In this document: piece by piece, positions 58,353 to 64,000 of the stretch
How positions within the stretch are numbered: position 1 is the stretch's first letter
Layout: every line of letters begins with the position of its first letter
Source of the DNA: Rhodococcus sp. OK519
GTDB lineage: Bacteria > Actinomycetota > Actinomycetes > Mycobacteriales > Mycobacteriaceae
DNA length: 64,000 nt
Assembly (NCBI RefSeq): GCF_003051005.1
Contig: NZ_QAOW01000001.1
Span: 1,426,001-1,490,000, forward strand
Direction of reading: 5' to 3'
Notes under the pieces: model-generated
Seen by the model: only the letters and a program-made list of their open reading frames with translations
Told to the model about the DNA's origin: nothing
Database searches by the model: none
Made by a program: the position numbers and the translations under genes

Positions 58353-59315
58353 GTGAAAATCGGATACAAACTGTTCGCGGAGGCGTACTCGCCGGCCGAG
58401 CTGGTTCGCCAGGCGGTGCGGGCCGAGGAGGTCGGATTCGATTTCGTCGAGATCAGCGACCACTTTCATCCGTGGCTGCACGATCAGAACCACTCAGGAT
58501 TTGCGTGGTCGATTCTGGGCGCGATCGCGGCGAGAACGTCGACGCTCGAACTCGCCACCGGTGTGACATGCCCGTTCGTCCGGTATCACCCGGCGATCAT
58601 CGCCCAGGCAGCGGCGACGACCGCTCTCCTGTCCGACGGCAGATTCGTACTGGGTGTGGGAACAGGGGAGAGGCTCAACGAGCATGTCGTGGCCCGAGGC
58701 TGGCCGCCCGCGTCGACCCGCTCGGAGATGCTCCGCGAGTCGATCGACATCATCCGTCTGCTATGGAGCGGCGGTTACCACAGCTACCGCGGACGCCACA
58801 TCGAACTCGAGGACGCACGGGTTTTCGATCTGCCCGACGAGCTTCCGCCGATCATCGTCGCAGCGTCAGGAGGGCCGGCAGCGAGAATCGCCGCAGAACT
58901 CGGGGACGGGCTGTTCGCCACCGATGCCGATGCGGATCTGATCGAAAAGTACCGGAGCGCTGGAGGTTCGGGCCCGCGCTACGGTGAGGTGCCGCTGTCC
59001 TGGGCTGCAACGGAGGAGGCTGCACTGAAGTCGGCACATAAGTTGTTCCGCTTCTCGGCGGCAGGGTGGAAGGTACAGGCAGAGCTGCCGAACCCCATCA
59101 ATTTCGAAGCGGCCTCGTCAGTCGTTCGAGAGTCCGACCTCGCTGACAGCTTCGGTTTGGGGCCCGACGTGCGTAGCCATCTCGAGAGGATTCGCAGTTT
59201 CGCTGATGCGGGGTTCGATCACCTGGCCCTCGTGAACGCGGGCCCCGAAGTCGACGGATTCTTCAGCTTCTACGCCGACGAACTCGCGCCCGCGCTGGCG
59301 GACACGGCCCTCTGA
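58353..59315 (+). CDS. LLM-class F420-dependent oxidoreductase (G6PDH-like family)
   Basis: The 320-residue barrel protein resembles the F420-dependent glucose-6-phosphate dehydrogenase relatives (TIGR03557-type, recalled). Features are the opening IGYKLFAEAYSPAELVRQA, ISDHFHPWLHDQNHSGFAW, the cofactor-region TGVTCPFVRYHPAIIAQAAA, and GVGTGERLNEHVV. It should transfer hydride to or from coenzyme F420; the substrate is unknown. The GTG at 58353 follows GGAG by six bases. A SigF-consensus promoter lies 74 bases upstream, so stress-induced expression is likely. Confidence 0.88.
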   Translation: MKIGYKLFAEAYSPAELVRQAVRAEEVGFDFVEISDHFHPWLHDQNHSGFAWSILGAIAARTSTLELATGVTCPFVRYHPAIIAQAAATTALLSDGRFVLGVGTGERLNEHVVARGWPPASTRSEMLRESIDIIRLLWSGGYHSYRGRHIELEDARVFDLPDELPPIIVAASGGPAARIAAELGDGLFATDADADLIEKYRSAGGSGPRYGEVPLSWAATEEAALKSAHKLFRFSAAGWKVQAELPNPINFEAASSVVRESDLADSFGLGPDVRSHLERIRSFADAGFDHLALVNAGPEVDGFFSFYADELAPALADTAL

Positions 59316-59350
59316 CAGCAAGGCTCGCGTGCCCACTTGTGGGCCCACCA

Positions 59351-59374
59351 ATCGCATCGTGACCTCGATGCGAT
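59351..59374. terminator. Hairpin 1 between convergent oxidoreductase and UsfY-like genes
   Basis: ATCGCATCG at 59351-59359 pairs perfectly with CGATGCGAT at 59366-59374 around a six-base loop. It lies 36 bases after the oxidoreductase stop. Confidence 0.6.
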
Positions 59375-59392
59375 TCCAACGTCCAGGTCGAA

Positions 59393-59419
59393 ATCGCCGC
59401 GCCGAAAAGGCGCGGCGAT
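59393..59419. terminator. Hairpin 2 between convergent oxidoreductase and UsfY-like genes
   Basis: ATCGCCGCGCC at 59393-59403 pairs perfectly with GGCGCGGCGAT at 59409-59419 around a GAAAA loop, an 11-bp GC-rich stem. Together with hairpin 1 it forms a tandem terminator for the two facing genes. Confidence 0.75.
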
Positions 59420-59518
59420 CGGCGTCGAACCGCCGTCACCTTCAGTGGTCGAGCCAATGTTGCTGTGACGGACAGGAACCGCGATTCCGCAGTCGAGCGC
59501 CCGGGCCGTCCGGCCGGG

Positions 59519-59803
59519 TCAGTGACCCACCTGATCGGTGAGTGAGGCGTTGTCCAGTCGCTTCACCCGGCGATGTTCGGCGAGCACCAGCAGCGTCCCG
59601 AGCAGGAGCGAGGCGCCGCAGACGATTCCGGCGATCCACGCCCAGCCCACGAAGCCGTAGCCCGCCGCGACCAGCGTGAGGCCCAGCGTGACGATGGCGA
59701 CGCCGATGAGCGCGTATCCGGGCCAGTTGCGTGCGTCTTCGATGGCCTCGCCCGGGTGTTCCCGGGTGGTGTGTGCGAGGTCGCGAGGATCGTTGCTGTT
59801 CAT
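59519..59803 (-). CDS. UsfY-like small membrane protein
   Basis: The 94-residue protein has a hydrophilic N-terminus (DPRDLAHTTREHPGEAIEDA), then NWPGYALIGVA, two membrane helices (about residues 30-50 and 55-75) and a basic AEHRRVKRLD tail. The pattern fits UsfY, the protein encoded upstream of rsbW-sigF in mycobacteria, as I recall it. The ATG at 59803 follows GGGAGG by five bases. Here it is not next to sigF, but lies within 4.5 kb of STAS and SigF-type sigma genes. Its molecular function is unknown. Confidence 0.65.
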   Translation of the reverse strand: MNSNDPRDLAHTTREHPGEAIEDARNWPGYALIGVAIVTLGLTLVAAGYGFVGWAWIAGIVCGASLLLGTLLVLAEHRRVKRLDNASLTDQVGH

Positions 59804-59831
59804 GTGAGCCTCCCCGGTGTTGCGATTATTC

Positions 59832-59859
59832 GACCGCGCCGGAAGGAACCGGTGCGGTC
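59832..59859. other. Inverted repeat in the UsfY-like gene leader
   Basis: GACCGCGCCGG at 59832-59842 pairs with CCGGTGCGGTC at 59849-59859 with one G-T pair, around AAGGAA. It lies 29-56 bases upstream of the start codon on the minus strand and could be an RNA hairpin in the leader or an operator. Confidence 0.45.
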
Positions 59860-60011
59860 CTTGCACGTGCTCTCGATTGTCGTCCACTCCAGTGGTTCCT
59901 GCACGGCACCATCCTTGACCGATGTAGTCGGTCGGTGGGCAGTCGCACCTACGGCGGCTTCGTTGCCGTCGAAACGTCGGTGTGGCCACCGCGACGTAAC
60001 GAACGGACGAC

Positions 60012-60037
60012 GTTTGCGTTGATCGCCCTGAGGGTAG
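60012..60037 (+). promoter_or_regulatory. SigF-type promoter upstream of the zinc alcohol dehydrogenase
   Basis: GTTT at 60012-60015, a 16-base spacer and GGGTAG at 60032-60037 match the SigF consensus with one change in the last base. The start site would be near 60044, about 30 bases before the coding region. Confidence 0.65.
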
Positions 60038-60074
60038 TTGTCGATCACCTACGGATATCCATCAGGAGGCAGTG

Positions 60075-61253
60075 GTGAAAGCGGTGACGTGGCAGGGCAA
60101 GCGGAACGTCAGTGTCGATACGGTTCCCGATCCGGAGATCGAGGACCCCACCGACGCGATCGTGGAACTGACGACCACCAATATCTGTGGGTCGGATCTG
60201 CACCTTTACGAGTTGCTCTCGCCGTTCATGAACCCCGGGGACATCCTGGGGCACGAACCGATGGGCATCGTGCGCGAAGTGGGCAGGGAAGTCGGTGATC
60301 TGGCGGTGGGCGATCGTGTGGTGATTCCATTTCAGATCTCGTGTGGGCACTGCTCGATGTGTCATCGTGGTCTGCAGACACAGTGCGAGACAACGCAAGT
60401 CCGGTCGGAAGGCACGGGGGCGGCGCTGTTCGGATATTCGAAGCTCTACGGCAGCGTTCCCGGCGCGCAGGCCCAGTACATGCGGGTGCCGCAGGCGCAA
60501 TACACCCATATCAAGGTGCCTGAGGGCCCTCCGGACGACCGGTTCGTCTATCTGTCCGATGTGCTCCCGACGGCGTGGCAGGCGGTCGAGTATGCGAATG
60601 TCCACGAGGGCGACTCACTCACGGTGCTCGGCCTCGGACCGATCGGCGACATGGCCGCTCGGATCGCGACTCGTCGCGGTGTCCGTGTGATCGGCGTCGA
60701 CCTCGTACCGGAGCGCCTCGCACGGCTGCGGGATCGGGGGATCGAGGTACTCGATCTCCGTGAACACAAGGACATCGGCGCGACGATCAGAGATATGACG
60801 GGCGGACAGGGATCGGATGCCGTCGTGGATGCCGTGGGTATGGAAGCGCACGGGTCGCCCGGCGCGAAACTGGTGCAGCAGGCGACGTCGTTGATTCCGG
60901 ACGCCGTGGCCGGACCGCTGTTCACCCATGCGGGCATCGATCGGCTCGCGGCCCTCGATGCGGCAATCGACATCGTGCGGCGTGGCGGAACCGTGTCCAT
61001 CATCGGCGTGTACGGGGGTGCGCTGGACCCGATGCCATTGTTCAAGATGTTCGACAAGCAGATCCAGTTGCGGATGGGGCAGGCCAACGTGAAGAGATGG
61101 GTCGACGACATCTTGCCGCTTCTCACCGACGGAGACCCGCTCGGCGTCGACACCTTCGCGACCCATCGTCTCCCGCTCCACGACGCGCCGCGTGCCTACG
61201 AGATCTTCCAGAAGAAGCAGGACGGGGCGGTGAAAGTGCTGCTCGAGCCCTGA
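60075..61253 (+). CDS. Zinc-dependent alcohol dehydrogenase (MDR superfamily)
   Basis: The 392-residue NAD(P)-dependent enzyme has the catalytic-zinc region ICGSDLHLYE and GHEPMGIVREVG, the structural-zinc cysteines CGHCSMCHRGLQTQC near residue 95, and a Rossmann motif VLGLGPIGDMAAR near residue 185. The long insert and the length resemble glutathione-independent formaldehyde dehydrogenase-like members. The second of two adjacent GTG codons (60075) is ideally spaced behind AGGAGG. A SigF-like promoter precedes it, so it is probably a stress-expressed detoxification enzyme; the substrate is unknown. Confidence 0.9.
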   Translation: MKAVTWQGKRNVSVDTVPDPEIEDPTDAIVELTTTNICGSDLHLYELLSPFMNPGDILGHEPMGIVREVGREVGDLAVGDRVVIPFQISCGHCSMCHRGLQTQCETTQVRSEGTGAALFGYSKLYGSVPGAQAQYMRVPQAQYTHIKVPEGPPDDRFVYLSDVLPTAWQAVEYANVHEGDSLTVLGLGPIGDMAARIATRRGVRVIGVDLVPERLARLRDRGIEVLDLREHKDIGATIRDMTGGQGSDAVVDAVGMEAHGSPGAKLVQQATSLIPDAVAGPLFTHAGIDRLAALDAAIDIVRRGGTVSIIGVYGGALDPMPLFKMFDKQIQLRMGQANVKRWVDDILPLLTDGDPLGVDTFATHRLPLHDAPRAYEIFQKKQDGAVKVLLEP

Positions 61254-61276
61254 CCGGGGCATGACCGCGTCGCCGC

Positions 61277-61762
61277 TCAACCCCGGGCGATGCACCCCGC
61301 GAGCAGATCGAGAGCGGCACGCGCGGTCAGCTCGACCACCTCCGACGGGTCGCCCGCAAAGGTCATTTCCTTCGCGGTGACGGCGCCGCGATCGAAGAGT
61401 GCGAACCAGACCGTTCCCGGCGGCCGGCCGTCCTGGGGGTCGGGGCCTGCGGCGCCGGTGACGGCGACAACGGTGTCGGCGCCCAGGAGTCTCGCCGTCG
61501 CGGTTGCCATGCTGCGTGCACTGCGTTCGGAGACGACCGGCCCCGGGGGCACTCCCAGCAGTTCGTGTTTCACTTCGCTCGAGTACGCGACAATGCTCCC
61601 GCGGTACCAGTCGGACGAACTCGGCGCCGCGCCGAGCAGGCACGAGATATGCCCGCCGGTAAGCGATTCGGCGGTGGCGACGCGTCGCCCGGCCTGCTGT
61701 GCCAGATCGGAAATCTTCGCGGCCAATGACGACGTGCCGTTGCGGTGCTCCGGGATCGCCAT
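61277..61762 (-). CDS. pncC: CinA C-terminal domain protein, NMN amidohydrolase (PncC-like)
   Basis: The 161-residue protein is the stand-alone CinA C-terminal domain. It has RRVATAESLTGGHIS with the catalytic serine, WYRGSIVAYSSEVKHELLGV, and the glycine-rich VVAVTGAAGPDPQDGRPPGT. Members deamidate nicotinamide mononucleotide to nicotinate mononucleotide in NAD recycling. The ATG at 61762 was chosen; its ribosome-binding site (GGAGAGG) is rather far away. It ends facing the alcohol dehydrogenase gene. Confidence 0.87.
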   Translation of the reverse strand: MAIPEHRNGTSSLAAKISDLAQQAGRRVATAESLTGGHISCLLGAAPSSSDWYRGSIVAYSSEVKHELLGVPPGPVVSERSARSMATATARLLGADTVVAVTGAAGPDPQDGRPPGTVWFALFDRGAVTAKEMTFAGDPSEVVELTARAALDLLAGCIARG

Positions 61763-61829
61763 GTCTCGGTTATACCTCTCCGGGGCGCGTGCGGCCTGTC
61801 GAGCGTCGCCGCAGCCGCCCCGCACGCGT

Positions 61830-62282
61830 TCACGGTCCGGCGGTGTCCGTCAGAGCGCAGACACGAGGCGCATCGGCCGTGCACGCCGATTCGATCGTCG
61901 CGTGACACTCGAAAATCTGACGGGCCCCGGTGGCTGTGAGCGCATGCTCGACCCCCCGCGTTGCCGTGATGAGCTTGAAGTCGATGCCGAGTCGGCTGGC
62001 GAGGTCTCTGGCCTCGATCAACGCGGGAACGGCTTGGACGCTCATGAAATCGACGCGGGAAAGGTCGAGGACGATGAGGTCGCCGTCCGCCAACCCGCTT
62101 GCAGTCCGGTCGACCAGCGCCCCGAACATTGCCCGGAACATGTCGACGGTATTCAGGTCCAAGTCGTAGGCGATGTCCGCGATCAGCGCCGTCGAGTCTG
62201 TGGCCGCGGATCGGTTGTGATCCTCGCCGACGCGGGTCTGCGTGCGAGGTGTGGTCGTTGCTGATATCGGAAGATCAGGCAC
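61830..62282 (-). CDS. STAS-domain protein, anti-anti-sigma-like
   Basis: The 150-residue protein has a STAS fold in its C-terminal 100 residues: IVLDLSRVDFMSVQAVPALI, in which the serine matches the phosphorylation site of anti-anti-sigma factors, followed by GIDFKLITATRGVEHAL and ARQIFECHATIESA. Such proteins release sigma factors of the SigF class from their anti-sigma partners. The GTG at 62282 follows GGAGG by six bases, which fixes the start although the frame is open far upstream. A SigF-type sigma gene lies 1.2 kb away, but no RsbW-like kinase is in the window. Confidence 0.8.
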   Translation of the reverse strand: MPDLPISATTTPRTQTRVGEDHNRSAATDSTALIADIAYDLDLNTVDMFRAMFGALVDRTASGLADGDLIVLDLSRVDFMSVQAVPALIEARDLASRLGIDFKLITATRGVEHALTATGARQIFECHATIESACTADAPRVCALTDTAGP

Positions 62283-62610
62283 GCGGTGCCTCCATCCGGT
62301 GAAGCCGGGTTCTACGACGTCGGCCGTCCGAGTGTCCGACGGACCACGTCTACCCGGCGACGGCCACGATCGCGCCGTCTCTGATGTGGCGACAGGCTGT
62401 GTGCTCAACCTCTCTGTCGTTTCTAACACCGACTGGCCCTCGTGTACAGGGCACCGACCTCTACGCGACCGGAGTCCGTGTACGGAACCTGTCGGTGCGG
62501 CTCGACGACCTGCTGCCGCATCTACCCCAACAGGGATAAGGTTCCACGCAGACCCACCCAGCCCGTGTCCGGTTCGCTCGTCGAACCCGTTCGAGGAGGT
62601 CGGATCTCCC
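62283..62610. other. Divergent promoter region between STAS and DUF427 genes
   Basis: This 328-base stretch must hold promoters for both genes. A GGGATA sequence occurs near 62534 but without a GTTT partner. I see no gene and no clear operator. Confidence 0.5.
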
Positions 62611-63396
62611 ATGTCGCTCACCGTGCCGCGCGGACCACTGTCCGGTAAGCCCGCTCCGGGCAACTTCACCATCGACGGGCCGGCTCACCGTCTGCTGTTC
62701 GACGACTTCCCGCGGCGAGTGCGGGCGACGTACGCGGGGGAGACGATCCTCGACACCGACCGCGGCAAGCTCCTGCACGAGACGGGACTGCTTCCGCAGT
62801 TGTACGTCCCCGAGACCGACATCCGCGACGATCTGCTGACACCCACACATCACGTCACGTACTGCCCGTTCAAGGGGGCGGCGAGGTACTGGTCGGTCAC
62901 CGTCGGCGGCCGAAGCGCCGAGAACGCTGTCTGGGCCTACGCCGAACCCAAGCGGGCGGCCTCGTGGTTGAGCGGGTACCGAGCGTTCTACTGGGAGTCG
63001 ATGGACGGCTGGCTGGACGAGGAGGAGTCGGTGGCCGGTCATCTCCGCGACCCCTACCATCGCGTCGACGTCCGGCACACCGGTCGACGAGTCCGGGTGC
63101 TCCTCGGCTCCGACGTCATCGTCGACACCGACCGCGCCGAATTGCTCTCGGAGACGGGACTTCCCAATCGGTTCTACGTGCCACGCGATGCCGTCGGCGC
63201 CGACCTGCTCCAACCGAGCAACACGACCACGGTCTGCCCCTACAAGGGAAGCGCCACGTACTGGACGCTGCGACTTCCCGGGCGCGTCCTCGACGACGCC
63301 GCATGGTCGTACGACGACCCACTGGAGTCGGCGCTGCAGGTCCGCGGACACGTGTGCTTCGACCACGAGCAGCTCACGGTGGTGGCCGAGAACTGA
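62611..63396 (+). CDS. Protein with two DUF427 domains
   Basis: The 261-residue protein consists of two copies of the DUF427 fold. Copy 1 (about residues 35-130) has VRATYAGETILDTDRGKLLH, YVPETDI and YCPFKGAARYWSV. Copy 2 (about 150-245) repeats the pattern with VRVLLGSDVIVDTDRAELLS, FYVPRDAV and VCPYKGSATYWTL. The function of DUF427 is unknown. The ATG at 62611 follows GAGGAGGT at a slightly long distance. It is divergent from the STAS gene and convergent with the sigma factor gene. Confidence 0.87.
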   Translation: MSLTVPRGPLSGKPAPGNFTIDGPAHRLLFDDFPRRVRATYAGETILDTDRGKLLHETGLLPQLYVPETDIRDDLLTPTHHVTYCPFKGAARYWSVTVGGRSAENAVWAYAEPKRAASWLSGYRAFYWESMDGWLDEEESVAGHLRDPYHRVDVRHTGRRVRVLLGSDVIVDTDRAELLSETGLPNRFYVPRDAVGADLLQPSNTTTVCPYKGSATYWTLRLPGRVLDDAAWSYDDPLESALQVRGHVCFDHEQLTVVAEN

Positions 63397-63479
63397 ACCG
63401 CGGCGCGCGGTGCGGTGCTGCTTGCGTGACACGCAGATAGATCTGAAGCGCACCGTCGTGAGACTGCTGTCTCGGCCGA

Positions 63480-64000
63480 CTACCGCTCGGCGTGCTCACG
63501 CAGTTTGGCGAGGGTGGCCGAGAGGATTCGTGACACATGCATCTGTGACACGCCGATCCTCGCGGCGATCTGGGACTGGGTCTCGTTGCCGAAGAAGCGC
63601 AGCAGCAGAACGAGTCGCTCCCGATCCGGCAGATTGTCGATGATCACTCTCAGGGTCTCGTGGTCCTCGACTCCGGCCAGGGCGATGTCGTCGTCGCCCA
63701 AGAGGTCACCCAGTGTCGATCCGGCTTCGTCGCCGCTCACGGCCGCGTCCACCGAGAGTGCTTGGTAACCGTTGGCGGCCTGCAGGCCCTGCACGACGTC
63801 CTCGACGCCTACCCCGAGTTCGTCGGCGATCTCGCGTGGCGTCGGCGCACGTCCGAACTGCTGGGACAACTTCGACGATGCCGTGGTGATCTCCAGGTGG
63901 AGTTCCTTCAGGCGTCGGGGTACTCGCACCGCCCACCCGGTGTCCCGGAAGTGTCTGCGTACCTCACCCATGATCGTCGGGACCGCGAAGGCCAGAAAGT
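63480..64000 (-). CDS. SigB/SigF/SigG-type sigma factor, N-terminus outside the window
   Basis: The last 173 codons are visible, entering from the right edge with FLAFAVPTIMGEVRRHFRDT, which is the end of sigma region 2. Region 3 (LHLEITTASSKLSQQFGRAP and REIADELGVGVEDV) and region 4 (LLRFFGNETQSQIAARIGV, then SQMHVSRIL) follow. It is clearly related to the sigma factor at 37230-38051 and to mycobacterial SigF. An anti-sigma gene may lie upstream, outside the window. Two SigF-consensus promoters and a STAS gene in the preceding 6 kb fit a local stress regulon. Confidence 0.9.
   Translation of the reverse strand, partial: FLAFAVPTIMGEVRRHFRDTGWAVRVPRRLKELHLEITTASSKLSQQFGRAPTPREIADELGVGVEDVVQGLQAANGYQALSVDAAVSGDEAGSTLGDLLGDDDIALAGVEDHETLRVIIDNLPDRERLVLLLRFFGNETQSQIAARIGVSQMHVSRILSATLAKLREHAER

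Overview
The window is high-GC actinobacterial DNA, almost certainly from Rhodococcus or a close Nocardiaceae relative. I base this on the mycobacterial-type Sdh1 succinate dehydrogenase, a biotin synthase followed by its small auxiliary protein BsaP, the dual-function HisA/TrpF enzyme PriA, a UsfY-like protein, an F420-dependent oxidoreductase, and the gene order bioB - nadABC - hisDCB..HA-impA-FI, which I recall from Mycobacterium tuberculosis (Rv1589 to Rv1606). No tRNA, rRNA, CRISPR array, insertion sequence or phage gene was seen.

Layout. Positions 1-2868 hold the end of an sdh operon (membrane anchor, flavoprotein, iron-sulfur subunit). Positions 3581-19951 are one giant non-ribosomal peptide synthetase of about 5456 residues with the reading C-A-T-E / C-A-T / C-A-T-E / C-A-T-TE, standing without an MbtH protein, transporter or tailoring gene. 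Positions 20054-23621 carry a VOC protein, a Mut7-C RNase-like protein, a secreted lipase and two poorly known proteins. Positions 23711-26358 are a biotin module: a TetR repressor that fits BioQ, a promoter overlapped by two palindromes, bioB, bsaP and a DUF2567 membrane protein. Positions 26373-29477 are accessory genes (AlkZ-like protein, secreted protein, PlsC-like acyltransferase with divergent TetR). Positions 29511-33814 are the NAD module: NrtR repressor, a 23-bp palindrome, and nadA-nadB-nadC with overlapping stops and starts. Positions 33821-44210 are a second accessory block: quinone-reductase-like flavoprotein, LAL-type LuxR regulator, SigB/SigF-type sigma factor, large catalase, secreted GH1 glycosidase and Tat-exported GMC (cholesterol-oxidase-like) oxidoreductase. 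Positions 44443-52512 are the tightly coupled histidine operon, which also contains two small membrane proteins, an MFS permease and an inositol-monophosphatase family protein. Positions 52545-54439 are an MFS transporter with divergent TetR. Positions 54568-64000 hold a helical ferritin-like protein, a MurE paralogue, small unknown genes, an F420-type oxidoreductase, a UsfY-like protein, a zinc alcohol dehydrogenase, a CinA/PncC-type deamidase, a STAS protein, a double DUF427 protein and the 3' part of a second SigF-type sigma factor.

How it fits together. A conserved biosynthetic backbone (biotin, NAD, histidine) is interrupted by variable regulatory, stress and secreted-enzyme genes. Four divergent regulator/target pairs each carry visible inverted or direct repeats in their shared promoters. 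In the last 7 kb two promoters match the SigF consensus (GTTT-N16-GGGTAT and GTTT-N16-GGGTAG) and sit among UsfY, STAS and SigF-type sigma genes, suggesting a general-stress neighbourhood. The most novel item is the orphan tetramodular NRPS, which appears to have arisen by duplication of a two-module unit.
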